This document shows positions 37,166 to 50,260 of a DNA stretch of 64,000 bases, piece after piece (position 1 is the stretch's first letter; every line of letters starts with the position of its first letter). The notes under the pieces are model-generated. The model was not told where the DNA came from, did not search any database, and was given only the letters and a program-made list of their open reading frames with translations. The translations under genes and the position numbers were made by a program. The stretch lies in contig CALNVZ010003426.1 of the NCBI GenBank assembly GCA_940671915.1, forward strand, positions 16,616,904 to 16,680,903, written 5' to 3'. Origin of the DNA: Paracentrotus lividus (taxonomy: Eukaryota; Echinodermata; Echinoidea; Camarodonta; Echinidae).

Positions 37166-40100
37166 GGTTGAAATTCTTGAATATCACCGTTTATTTTGAT
37201 ATGGACAATCTACTTTTGACAAGGCAATCAATCTGTGTTTTGTCAATATTTTATAAGAATTCTCCCTTGAGAAGTGAAGTAAACATTATTGAAACAATAC
37301 CCCCCCCCCATAAAAATAAATCCATGATATTCCTATGTAGTGTATGATAATCCCCAAGAGATCAAACAAGAAAATGCTATACTATTATAAATGAAACACA
37401 TAAAAAGTTTTTGTTTAATGTGTAATTCTAACCCAAAACCACACACCATTATTAAATTATGTTTGCAGGATCCAGGCGCAAGTAGTATTCTTAACCTTTA
37501 AGAAATGTGTAATTCATTGTGAAGTTTAAAGTTCGTCTACGTCCTGTTGTCCTTCACCCCTTCCTTTCTTTTATATTATTCTGGACAATAGTCGAAATGT
37601 TAAAGTTGAGATAACTCGAAATTACAAAATTTTCTCTGAAACTTCCATTCTCCTTCAGCCTTGGGAACTTAATTGTTTTACACCTTGGCTCTCAGTTCCA
37701 CATCGGGTGTAGTAACGAAATAAATCCATGTTCCAACTCCCTCACGACGACATTGTAATGTGATTTACTGGAAATTGTGTTTTGAACATGGAAAACACTT
37801 TTATCTCAGTCACTTCATCTGAACAAATTGCAGACAAGATAATGTGATAATGCAAGGTGTAGTGTGTCATTTGTATTTATGATTGTTTCACATTTTCGCA
37901 TGATTTGCTGAGTGCAAGCACGAAGGAGGTCGTTTTCTTTTCTATTGAGATATTGAAAACTTGTACTCTTCCAGTTGAAACAATGCCCTCGGCATCTGGG
38001 CAGCAATTTGTGTCTCTTCCAGTTGTTACGTTTGGCTTCATTATTCCATGTGCACTTTTGAGCATCTGAAATAATTATCATAATTATAAGAAAATACTAC
38101 TTTGGACTAATTCAAACAAAGCTTTTGAGGATTTATTACTAATTAGTCTTTTAGTGCCCCCCCCCCTAAAAAAAAAAAAAGAATATTGAAGGAAGAAAAA
38201 ATAATATGCAGAAAGCCCAACTCTCAATAATCCCAATCTAACTTAAGTCCAATGTCTTTCTCGAACCTAGGCTTCTTGAGTGGTTGGGTGGTTAATTGCA
38301 CCCCTGTTCATTGACGGTTACTCTTTTTATGTTTGTATTCTTTTTATTTTTTTATTAAAGAATATTTTAATGACACTACCTCGTTATCTACATGTGATAT
38401 CCAACTTCTTTATTGTGGTCGATAATGTCTGGACTTATATGTTTTGATAAACAGAAATGAAAACGATAATTAAAAATATTACATTTTCATCGAAATTCAA
38501 CCTCAATTTATTTTTTAAACAATGGATAAATGAATAAATATATGAACATATAAATATAAAATAATAAATTTTATATATTTACATATAATTGAAATTGAAA
38601 TTTAATATAAAATCTAGGTAAGTGTACCCATGTGGGTCCATATGGGCCCAGATGGTTTCAATATGTGGGTTCCAGATAGATTTATCCGTATGGGGTCATG
38701 TGGGTTTAACATTAGTATATGGGCCCATGCGAAACCCATAATGGGCCCCCAGATACTTTGCTACCTCATACTGCTCTAATGCTTTCCGATATATTTCAGC
38801 GCGTTTCTAACATAAATATATTTACTCTATCGGAACAACCTGTTCTGTCATGATCTGGATTAAAGCAGTAGATATTCGAACGAGGATCCGTTCAGAGTCA
38901 GTTTAAAGGGAAGTGTAGAGAGCACCATATAGATTGCTGCGTGACCAGCTCGTGTCCTTCTTAATTATCAAAGAAAACTTTAGACAAGATCACATCGTCA
39001 TCATAAATGCGGTGTGATATGGACATGGAGCTGTTAGTGTAGACAAGACGAGAAAACTGTTGTTGCTGGTATAATGTTTTTAACACAGTTTTCCAAAACG
39101 AAGAGTATGTTCAATCTACAGCATGAACACAAATCTAATCTCCTCATCTTAATTTAGAGTGCAATTAATATGGAATTTGTTGTTTGACCAAGTCACCTTC
39201 ACGATGTGATTCTCGTCGGCCTCATGCCAAAAGGGCCTTACCGTTTTTAATATGTGTACATTATGAATGGGCTTTAAAAATGCTAAGGCTCTTCTGGCAT
39301 GAGGCCGACGTTCTTGGTCTATATACTACTTCGATGTTAGTTTTGCAGTTGTGACTTACGTATAACGCTCATCTGGAATTGCCAAAAGTGAATAACCTGA
39401 AAGAACTTTCAACGTCCTTCCGCGTCTTCGTAAGAACAACAACGTGCAGGAAAAACAAAATGGCGAATGACCCAATTCCCCTCCGATGAAGCATCAATTA
39501 TTATCATTGATGATATATCCCTAAGAGTACATGCGAACTGTAAATCCGTTTATACGCTCAATTTGAGATCCATTAAAGAAATGTCTTGAGACTTCTCCCA
39601 AAAGGCGATTCGGGTTTGGTGCCCTCTTAATCGAGTTTTGCCCGGTCACAATTTTAACAAACCGACCCCCAACAAATCATCAGTATTAATGTTAAAGCTA
39701 GTCGTCTTAGGGCTAATCTATTTCAAGTAGTTTATTGTCTACCTGGCATCTTTAATTGTGGTGTGACCGGAGCACAAATAAAAGGCGACGGCAGCTTAAC
39801 TAGTGACTGGATAAACACTGGGCAAAATCTTTATGAAAATCTAACACGAAAATGAAGTACGTCATACCTCATACCTTTCGTCATCAATATTGACTTTATT
39901 ATCAATAAGTTTCTCATGCAAGAGTGGATTCTGCTAAAAATGGCAATACATACACCTCCTATGAAATATTTACCGCTTGAATTGCTGCTAAAGTAGAAGC
40001 AGCGGCTTTTCTGTAAAGTAAATGGCGTTGTATATTTGGTGACACTCAATTGGTATCGTAACGCCGAATCTTTTAAATTCAAATCTTCTGTTTTCATCTC

Positions 40101-42369
40101 GTAATGCACCTTTATCACGTTCTAGAGAAATTTCATAATGCGATCAACTTAAAGTAATAACCCGTTGATGATGCAGCACTTTATAATACTTGATAAACAT
40201 TTGACATCGCTTTTCATAATTAGGACTAAAACTGTTAAATTCTATCATTAATTAATATACTTCATTTATAGTTCATGATACAAAAGGTTGCAATGCATGT
40301 CATGCATGTGAAGGGGTGTTAAATCTGTGTACATCGAATTTAATAAGTTCAGTCAGTGGAGTGGTTTCGAAAAACAAAGTGATAAGCTAGTGCACAAGGG
40401 AACTGTTCGGACATTAAACATATCGAATATCTTCTCGTGTAAGGAACTGATGAGGTTCAGTGTTAACAAAAACTGTAACCTATATAATATTCGAGGATGG
40501 ATCAATTTTAACGGGTAAATTGTATGAAACATTACGAAACTCTATATTAATATTAATACTGAAATTGATAATAGTAATTAATTACATTAGAGCTAATTCA
40601 CCGGAATCGACCATGAAAGAAAACATAGTATTATTATGTGTGTGTGTGTGCGTATGTGTGTGTGTGTGTTTATATTTCGTATGTATTCCTCCCACATCAG
40701 TGAGACACAAATTCAAAATCCACTATTCGTGACATTTGTATATTTCAAGTGCGTGGTTTATCCTGTAATTTCATTTAAGAATCAAAATGAAATTAAAGGT
40801 TTTCATGGAGCTTACTTTTGTTTTAATGTTGTTTATGGAGTGAGGATATAAACAAATATGGGTACAGCTTATTTGTTGGTTTATAGGATCTGAACTTGAA
40901 ATTGAAAAAGTATGTGCAGATCTTCGGAGTTAATTATAATCCTTTTTTATTAGTGGCTTCATATTCTTATTATTTTTGTATAATATAGTTTCAATTTAAT
41001 AACTAAGTAATTGATATACAGTGACATTTTAAATGTAATCTCTCCAGACCTAGACTTGAATATATTTCCTTTTTTAAAAATATAATGGGAGGTATCATGA
41101 CGAAAATAACAAAGACGCAATTTTACAAGTTTTCTTATAAACTTTTCCTTTCATGTTTGTTTTATGTTTCCCACTGTAAATTTCACTCACTTTCGGTTGT
41201 GAGTGAGAAAAAATTAAATAATAATAATACAAAAATTGTCTCACTTATCTCGATCTTATGTCATCATCACATTTTCGAATGATTTCTTCATACACAAAGT
41301 ATAAACGCTTTTTATAAATTGATGTGCAATATTGTGCCTTAATTATTAATGGGAAAAAATAATTGACATGAATAACCGTCAAGAGTCGAACGTCCCTTTG
41401 TCTTTATAATTACGCTCAGAGTTATTATGATCTATGTAATGATAGGTTCACCTACATGCATTTCTATTTCCCTTATTGTGTTGATGCAATACGCAAGTGG
41501 ATTTTAAAAATTTGATGCTGGCTTTAAAACTTTGATTTTAAGGTTGCAGCTCACATGAATAAAACTAATCTTATTTGCATTAATTTTGAATTTTGAATTC
41601 AAAATGCGTTTAAGATAAATTAACTACCCAGAACCTTTATTTTTCTATGAAGACTTATGTATTAGGTTAAAAAAACAAACAAACAAAGTAATACAGGAGC
41701 TGAGTAATAAGATAGATCTCAGATATTGACATCCCCATCCATCGGGATATAAACCAATTTAAATGCATACCTTTAAAGCCTGAAGCTTTTTTAATTTTAC
41801 TGTTGTTTGTTTGTTTGTTTTTTTTTCTAAATCAAAACATCTAAGAAAAGATATTCTTCCGTGTTAAGGAGCAAAAGCTTAATTCATTCGGTTAGGAAAA
41901 AATAAAAATAAATAAAAAATAAAACGCAATTTTGTGTGTCGTACATTACAATTAAATATATTGAAACAATGCATTATCACCTTTTAAAGAAATATTTTTA
42001 CTATTTGATGCTGTATGCGTTAGACCTACACTTTTGCTTTTCTTGTCTACCAGATATTTGTATTGCTTGTTACCTTTGAAACAACCATTGGCATGGTGTA
42101 TTTGATACGACGTCGCCATATAAGGCGCATTTAACTGGTATACCTTTCACACTTAAACATCCCAACAGTGCATAGTGGTCTTCCATTGACCCCATATGAT
42201 GCACAAAGATCACATGACATAAATATCATATGACAAGTTACTCGAATCCTCTTCCAGAATGAGCAGTATAACATCACACGATGCATAAATTGTTGGTCTT
42301 AATTTCGACGTTATTCTGGATTCTACTGCTATGCATATGCATTACATAATTATGATATATATGATATTA

Positions 42370-42422
<53 letters not shown>

Positions 42423-43932
42423 AGCCGAAAGCTCGATTAAAGATTTAAAGTTCAGCAACGTTTAAGCTTGTCCTAGACTTTTTTATTTATAATGTATATA
42501 TATATAATGTTTTGTTTTGTTTGTTTTGGTTTTTTTTTGGTGGGGGTCAATATTATCATTTCGATATGTATCTTTTAAAATTTGTATACGTTTTTTAATT
42601 TTCTATTGGTATCTATTTATTTTTAATTTTATCTTAATATTATTTTGAGGGGGATGGGGTTGCTTTGGACCTTCCAATATGAATGCATTACCTTTTTTCT
42701 ATTTCGTGGGGGGGGGGGCTGGGAGGGTACTCATCGATCCTCTGGTTTTTCAAGTGCTCCCTTTTTTTTCTTTAAACAAATTCTTAGTAGTTGCTACCTT
42801 GAGAAGCATATCTATTTTGCGCAACAAGTATGTGGTCAAATTAGCAAATGCAATTAGAAAAGCAGAGGCGTTACGCCTTTACTAATCGTTGAAGATTGGA
42901 TATTTACAATGTTAACATAATGATATGGATACCGCAATTAGCAGTAAGTGGATAAAAGTGCATTCCGGTAAAAGAGGATCCCGATAATTACTTGTTATTA
43001 TGCATACAGCCTATTGACTTGTACACACGCTTGATTAGAGTTATTTGGATAAATTACCCCGTGGATAAATCAATTGTCAACAGAGAAACAAAAATGAAGA
43101 AAAAACAAACAAACAAACTAAAAACAACAACTTTGAATACCTATAAAAAGTATTTGACTGGGTTTGAATTAATCTGATACTATCAAGGGCTATTCAGAGT
43201 GTTAGTGCTGTTTTTTTTTTTTTTTTTTTGTTGTGTGTGTGTGTGTGTGTTTTCTTTTCTTTTCTTTCATTATTTTTGAGGCCTTCGGCAGTGCATTAGG
43301 CCTATGTTATTTTTCCCCTACTTTTTATCTTGCTGTTTGAAAGTATTACAAAATGCTGCACATGTAGTTTCCTTCATCATATGTCGCTCATTTCGGTGTA
43401 GTATAAACGACCCAATCGATGCCCGTTTAAGGCAACCTTGATATTGATGACATGACTAAACCACTAACTGGGCGTCAATGTTTTGGCAAGGAGTCTTTCG
43501 GTCTTTGTTTTGTTTGTTCCATTGACAATCGTGATGTAAAACTTCTCAATATAGGGACATAGGTTATTAGGTCCATTAACATACATCAATAACGTAACGC
43601 ACTAATTCCTACATCAAAGCAATACCTATGTCATACCAGGCAAAGAGGGTACCTTCTGCAAACTGGAAGACTGCTTGCATGATTAAACGCCTATTAGGTA
43701 ATACAACGAATACTTGACATGTATTTCCTATTACCCTCATCGTTAGAGGAAGTTTGGGTTTACTTTATTTTCCCCCAATGTCCGTATTTTGTATTGATTA
43801 CTTTAAACATTCCGCGTGTCTGCGCATTTGAAACGGTACACTTTCCAATAAAAGATATAGCCCCTCTAATCAATATGCATTAGCTCAACGACTACTCTTT
43901 GACCTAACTCCCCTAAATCCTGTCTCTATAAT

Positions 43933-45300
43933 ACATATTGTGCAGCGGTGTTACGCTAGGATATTGTTCGTACTTAATAATTTCTATCTATCTAAGAACT
44001 CAAAACATATGGTTTTTTTAAGAATTAAATTACTCTATAAGCCTATATATATGGAAGAGGAGGGGGTGAGTCAATAGTGTGGAGGATGCTAAACAAGCTA
44101 GAAATCCCAAATCTATGGTCATTTTTACACACGTTTGCTGATAAAAAACAGGCCCGTGGGGCCTGCAGCAAGGTGTTTGACAGAGAGTGTTTATTTTGAA
44201 TATAGGCCTAAAGTGTGTGTTTTTATTTAATATCTAATCTTGTATCCTTTAATCACAACTTGATCATCTCAATTTGCAATATACTTGCTTAAGCGTGGCA
44301 ATTGTGTTCCAAGAAAAGTTTTACTTTAAACGTAAGGATACCATAAAAACAATTATGTGCTACTACCAAAATGGTTCCATTTGTTACTTCAACTAGATAC
44401 ATTTAGTTTTGTTTTGTTCTACCACACCGTAAAAGCTGTGGGTAGTGTAGAAGTACCGTGATCTGGTTAGTAGGCGCCCTTAAGATTATATTCCGAGATA
44501 TGTACGCTAATGTGGCGACCCTGAATGTCAGAACCGCTTTTTAAAATCGTACGTCATCAATGAAACGCTTCATTTAACGCGGAGCATCACCTAAGAATAC
44601 AGGGGTAAATGTCGGTTACTGATAAGGGACCACTGTACAGAAATATATGTTATGGTTTTATCCCAATTTCCCAAAAGCTTTCAATCGTAACAAACGGACA
44701 ACTTTTCACGTATGTAGGATGGTTCAGCCGTAAACTAATTATGTTGTTTACAAAAGAACGTTAATCGAATAAATGCAATACAAGGAGCATGTAAAATTGT
44801 TTATAGCGCTTTTTTATGGAGAGATATTGCATAAAAGGTAATTAGAAAATGTGTAATAGTGTTGAATTAGTATTGGTTTTGAAAATCCCTTTTGATAACT
44901 AACATATCAGTGAATCTCGTATTTAATATTAATTTAAAACAATAATATTCTCCCTCGTTCTTTTTTTTTCTTACTGCAAGATCGAGTATAATTTGTGATT
45001 CATATCACTAAAAATGTCGTTATATGAAACGTTATGAAAATATATCGCTGTCACAGTTTATACAAAACGATAGGGGCTATTATAGAAATAAATTCTATAG
45101 TCACAGTTTTTCTTTTTATATTAAAGACAAAAGGGAGGTTGCTCTGAGGGTTATTGTTGGAGATGATTGAACAAAAAATTGGTTATGTGTGAAGAAGAAG
45201 ACTAAAATAGAAATCTGGTTCTCAATATCGGGACTATTCCCAGCCTGGGATCGATTTCATGGCTAAGTCGTTCGGTGAAACGTTAGATTTTTTATTTTTT
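43933..45300. other. No recognisable feature
   Basis: Sequence beyond the duplicated block, AT-rich, with no repeat or coding signal that I can name. Confidence 0.55.
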
Positions 45301-45351
45301 GTTTTTTGTAGGCGGACAATTTATTTCATATCCATAGTCTTACCAGATACG

Positions 45352-45717
45352 TCAGGAAATGAAACTATAAACGATAAAGTTATCAATATGTTCTAATTCA
45401 GAGTTTACAGATGCCATGGGTATTACATTATACGTCAATGAAACACCAATATTAATCCACAGAGAATGCAGAAAATCATCTTCTGAAGTTTGACATAAAT
45501 CACGATGGCAGAACTTGATCATTCTTTCTTCTGACGAAAGGATGCTGACTGCATCGCGCAAATCGTTCCTGTGGGCCCTTCTAAAAAGGTCCGCTCTCAT
45601 GGGGGAGAGTCTGCTCGCAAATATTAGCGCGTTAATTGTTTCTTCGAGGCACGGTACACCGGTAATGAAATTGTCATCGCTCCTCCCATGTACCTGGGAT
45701 CCAACGCAACTCTTCCC
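45352..45717 (-). CDS. Possible 3' terminal exon, unknown product
   Basis: One minus-strand frame is open from 45,717 to the TGA at 45,354-45,352. A canonical AATAAA lies 27 bases beyond the stop (minus strand, 45,325-45,320). The peptide is of mixed composition, not low-complexity: it contains DDNFITGVPCLEETINAL, then a basic helix-like stretch LSPMRADLFRRAHRNDLRDA, then LSSEERMIKFCHRDLCQTSE. I recognise no domain. The upstream limit is an in-frame TAA at 45,720-45,718, and possible acceptor AGs nearby lack a good pyrimidine tract, so the exon start is uncertain. It is richer in CpG than its flanks. It could also be a chance open frame. Confidence 0.28.
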   Translation of the reverse strand, partial: GKSCVGSQVHGRSDDNFITGVPCLEETINALIFASRLSPMRADLFRRAHRNDLRDAVSILSSEERMIKFCHRDLCQTSEDDFLHSLWINIGVSLTYNVIPMASVNSELEHIDNFIVYSFIS

Positions 45718-46500
45718 TTAAGCTGTTTTTGTCGATGCCAATTAAACAACTAGACCCTCTGGGAGATTCATTTTTCATAACTTTGTATTACCTGGAGCGA
45801 AATTTTCCTTAATGTAAGGGAAAATTGATGTGCAAACACAAACTATTAGTCAGAGAGCAACTGTATGAGTATTTGTCTTCAATTAATATATAACGTTTTT
45901 TTTTTCTGTTTAACTGAGTACAAATTATGTTGTGCTGCCGAGAAAAAATGAATAAATTATTCTAAGTTATTATTATTTCCCCACTCAAATCATATGACAT
46001 TCATCATAACCTACAGGAATTTGTGCTCTTTTTTTTGGTTTGTTTTGTTTGGTATAAATATTGCATATGTGTGAGTCTATTAGTTGCGATGGAGCGCATT
46101 TGAGGCTTTACAAAATACGGGAAACACGAAGCACTTGCACTGAGTGTTTTTGGATGATATTGTGAATGCACTAGATGCCTGCATCACCACTAACATTACA
46201 AATGTAAACCTCTGCAATAATTTTTTTTTTTTATATAAAATGGGTCAGGATTATAAATTTGTAGTGGAAAATCTATTTCCCTCCAAATTTCTTTGGACCA
46301 CACAGACAAAGATGCAAGATCTGGTTCCTATTATGACGTAACTCTGCGAACAAGTGTGATGAGCGCCCGGGTAAAGGAATCGATACCTTTTACCACGGCT
46401 TTCTCTTTGAATCGCGTCTCAGTTTTTACACACAAGAGGTAAAGTGATGCATATGGTAAAGATAGAGACTGATGCATGAGCTAATAAGAACTGCATTCTA

Positions 46501-46760
46501 AAGGTGGTATCTCACTTCGCGGAGATGTCTCCGCGACGGATAAAAAGTATTAAAGACGTCTCCGATACTTTATTCCGTCGCGGAGTCGTCTCCGAGATAT
46601 CTCCGCGACAATTTTTAAAAAGCTGTCTCAAAGTAGTTTCCGCGACTCTTGAAACGTCTCGGAGACGTCTCTGCGACGTCTCCGAAATCCGTCTCAAAGT
46701 TGTTGAAAATCCGTCTCAATGTTGTTTCAAAGTAGTTTCCGCGAAGTGAGATACCACCCT
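46501..46760. mobile_element. 260-bp TA-flanked MITE rich in GTCTCCG modules
   Basis: The ends are AAGGTGGTATCTCACTTCGC and GCGAAGTGAGATACCACCCT, an almost perfect inverted repeat that continues into CGCGGA / TCCGCG. TA lies outside both ends (46,499-46,500; 46,761-46,762). Internally there are many GTCTCCG, CGCGGAG and GTCTCAAAG words, some in inverted pairs (AAGTATTAAAGACGTCTCCG facing TCCGATACTTTATTCCGTCG). The preserved termini suggest that this copy is fairly young. A TA duplication fits Tc1/mariner/pogo-type or similar transposases. No coding capacity. Confidence 0.75.
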
Positions 46761-46762
46761 TA

Positions 46763-48639
46763 GGTACCTGAAATGATAATTATGATTAACCACTTTCATC
46801 GAAATACTCTTATATAAAAACATTTTTGGAACGGAAAACGTGAATTCAACGGGTATATGGGAATTGCATCAACCTAATTAATTTAGTTTAAATTTGTCTG
46901 ATACAAAAATGATTAATTCAATGTTTCATTAATTGTCTAATTTCATTGAATTAAATTACAAAAACAAATGACGTTGTTCAATAAGATAACTGTTCATAAT
47001 AACTCAATGGACAGGACACTGTCGTCTTCAAAGGGAACACCCAAACCCCTCAGTATTATTCCAGAAATCGAATCGCCGTGTACTTCCTTAAGTTGATTTA
47101 AAATCAAGCATTGACCTACTTAAACATTATATAAATCATTCATGTACTTCATTCTGAACAATATTGAACAATGACCCCGAGCATGGGGCGTCATTTGGTT
47201 GAAGTGTTGTATCCATAAATGAACTTGTTGAATAGGTGATGTTATTAGTAAATGGATTCCGAGTTCATTCTTTAAAGACACCATCACCCCACCGCCACCC
47301 CCACTTTCACACGAACAATCGTTCGTGTTCTACAAAATATGCAAACTTTATGTTAGCAGAAAACACTTGGGATAATTTTTACTTTGAGACAGTAAAAAAA
47401 AAAAAATAAATAAAAAAATAAATAAATAATGAAATAAAAAAAATCGTTCAAGATTATAATAATTTACCAGAGATGTTCAATTGTCTCATGTTTTCCCATT
47501 ATTTTGACAGGTTTCATAATCAGATAACAATACACTAAATTACATTATTTCGGCATATCAAATATGGTATTCTTGAAAGAAAAAGAGTGTTACGACTATG
47601 TAGCCAAGTTTGAGTCCTACACGAGCCTATATACCTGTCGATATTTAGATGTATTTTGCCCTTTTTTTTTTTTTTTTTTTGTTTTTTTTTTGTTGGTTCT
47701 TTCTATTTACATGGTATGCATAACAAAGAATCTACACATATATAATTTAATATCGTGTATGGTATTGCGGATTTCCATGGTTACCTCATCTTGAAATGAC
47801 AGAGTGGCGAAAGTAAACCTTTACCTTTAACAAAGAACGTGTAAAAATGGAGGCAAAAAGGGAAAGATCAAGAGCATGTGAGAGAGACAGATATATAAAG
47901 ATATAGTGGAATGAAATCGAATTATCGGGAATACAAAAATAAAGGACACACTGTGTCAAAAGCGAGACAGACGCAGAAACGGGAAAAGAGAGTAAGGAGA
48001 GATAGCGAGTAAAGGCCTAAGAATCAGACTTATAGGAAGGCGTCCAGTAGAAATATTCATATTGAATTTCGGCTGCTTTCAAGAAACACTCCAAGTGCAT
48101 TTGCCAAAGACATCAGCTATTTTGAGTGCCGTGCGGTTTCTTTTAGATTCATGAATTTCGGATTTACCAGATATAAAATGCAATATCTTATTACTATGAT
48201 ATTGAATATCCCCATGTATTTCATTTGGCATTCCAGAAGCCCTCTTTCATGCCTGACGTAATATAAATCGGACAAGTCATAGTTATGTCAATATTCAGGA
48301 CGCTTTGCTGAGAGTATTACTTCAATTAATATGGTCAAATTTCGTCCTTAAAGGAGCATAAAACATTAAACCTTTACTGAGTTCCATACACATTAATGTC
48401 TATTAAACAGTTAGGTTGTTATCATTCTGGAAAAAAATAAATTTATTTTTAGGCCTGACCATTATTTTTTTGTTAACACATAGCAACCTTAATAATCGAG
48501 ATAGTGCTACTTTCGAACCCTTTTCCATTCATCCAAGTTTATACATAAACTTCTTCTCTTCTTTCGTGTCCACCATTTACAACATTAAGTATAATATGAA
48601 TATATGTACATGTTATATAACCCTAACAAAATTATATAT
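46763..48639. other. No recognisable feature
   Basis: AT-rich, with A-rich (47,393-47,450) and T-rich (47,669-47,690) tracts. No supported gene. Confidence 0.55.
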
Positions 48640-50260
48640 TTGGCCATGACTTTGCACATAGTACTGCCCTCTATTTGCAGCCATCAGATCATCCTGGTTG
48701 CAATGTTCTCTTATTTGGACATTGAAGGAGGTGTCCCATAGTTTGGCGCATACCAATCGCAACTTATGTTATCGTCTTGAGTTGTAACCCCACTTTCGCA
48801 AGTTAGCTTTACATCGACCTACTCCTGTGCGAAGTCGATTAAGGGACTTCCACGTCCCCCAATCTTGACGTTGGCCTAGGGGCAGCTGTTCTTTAGTAGG
48901 GAGGGAAAGCTTGCTATTATGGTGACTTATGTTGCGTCTCTCTTCCCAAAGTCTGCATCTGGCTACGTGAGGGGTTCAGTCAGGGGTTGGACAGATTGTA
49001 GAAAAGCTCTTTCTTGACTTTAAACGTCTCTGGGGTGGTTCAAAATCGTGACAGGGATGTCGAGTATCCTGAGTTTGACGAAGACGTTCCATTCTGCTGG
49101 CTACAGATCGTCGGATGTCAGGTGGTGCAATGCCAGACAGGACGTGCAGACTGTCTACGCTCGTCGTTTCAGGCAACCTGTAATCGCTCTGCAACAGTCG
49201 TTGAGTGCAGGGTCCAATTTGTGTGTAATGTGCTGACCTCTCCAAACTGGGCAGGCGTACTCTGCTGCAAGATAACACAACGCCAGAGCGGTTGTCCGTA
49301 GAGTAGGTGCACTGGCACCCATGACGAATTTGCAAGTTTCCTGAGGAGATTGTTCCTGGTCCTCACCTTCCCTTTACCTTGTCAATATGGTACTTAAATG
49401 AGAGTGTCCGATCAAGGGTAACACCAAGGTATACAGGTTGTTGAACAAAGTCAAGAGGAGTACCATTCCATGTTAGGAAAAGTTTTCTCTCAGCTTCATG
49501 GTTGCGAAGATGGAATAGGCTAACCTGGGTCTTGGAAGGGTTTGCTTTCAACTGATTGTCCTTGTAGTACGATGTCAAGTTTCCTAGCGCTGATGTCAGG
49601 GTGGACTCTATTACATCAACGTCATTGTTCTGAGCAGCGATGCCAAGGTCATCGGCATAGATGAAGCTTTTGTACCCGGTGAGATTGGTTGGTCGTTCGT
49701 GTATACGTTGAAGAGGACCGGGCCAGAACACTCCTTGAGGGAGACCATTTTTCTGTATCCTCCATCTGCTGCGCTTCCCATTCAGCTCCACGAAGAAACG
49801 CCTGTTGCAAGAAGTAGCTGAATAAGTTTAGTCAGGTGGATGTCACCCGTCATCTTGTATAGTTTGTTGAGGAGCAGGCGGTGATTCACAGTATCATACG
49901 CGGCAGTGAGGTCAACGAAAACTATGCCAGTGGGTTGGTTCCTCTCAAAGCCATTTTCGATGTATTGAGCAAGTTGAGTACCTGGCTTGTACACGATCTA
50001 CCCGGACGAAAGCCGGCTTTGTCTGGAATAAGATGCCGTTCTGTGATTGGACCAAGTCTGTTTAAGATAAGACGCCTCGAAGAGCTTATAGAGGTGACAC
50101 AGTAGGGAATTGCCCTGTAGCTCTTGGCCACCTTTGGGTCCTTACCATGTTTAAGGGTGGCGATTACTCGGGCTTTTCTCCAGATCTTTGGAGTTGAGAC
50201 TGGAAAACACAGTTGTCAAACAATTTAGAAGCCACATCTTTGCAACCTGTCCGAAATGCT
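48640..50260 (-). mobile_element. 5'-truncated, decayed Jockey/I-type LINE (reverse transcriptase)
   Basis: Reading right to left, the reverse transcriptase starts within its fingers region (PKIWRKARVIATLKHGKDPK, about 50,195-50,135). LGPITERHLIPDKAGFRPGR follows, then the first catalytic block FVDLTAAYDTVNHRLLLNKL (about 49,920-49,860), LPQG near 49,740 and the catalytic YADD (49,659-49,648) within SFIYADDLGIAAQ. After that come LKANPSKTQVSLFHLRNHEA and YLGVTLDRTLSFKYHIDKV, then the thumb and C-terminal region, ending with a CAKSW-like C-terminus near 48,650. The order and wording match the Jockey/I-like non-LTR lineage common in marine invertebrates. The endonuclease and ORF1 are absent, as expected after incomplete reverse transcription. 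The RT is split over several minus-strand frames (49,363-49,791, 49,782-49,994, 49,922-50,131, 48,976-49,335), and a short stretch after LPQG is read out of frame, so it is inactive. No 3' tail repeat is evident. Confidence 0.9.

Larger units (their letters stand above)
34408..43932. repeat. Direct duplication, copy 2 (~9.5 kb)
   Basis: Begins within a few bases of the end of copy 1 and repeats the whole segment in the same orientation. From shared anchors, 37,142-43,451 (6,309 bases) corresponds to 27,191-33,919 (6,728 bases), about 6-7 percent shorter over that part. Motif arrays, microsatellites and the CR1-like tail look cleaner here. It contains an A31 run (36,370-36,400), GT tracts (35,266-35,310; 40,637-40,672) and an uninterrupted TA tract (about 42,358-42,414) where copy 1 has broken TA-rich text. 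No gene is supported. Confidence 0.9.

Noticed and set aside
49014-49301. Plus-strand open frame across the LINE
   Set aside because: It is the antisense shadow of the reverse transcriptase region, which is clearly coded on the minus strand.
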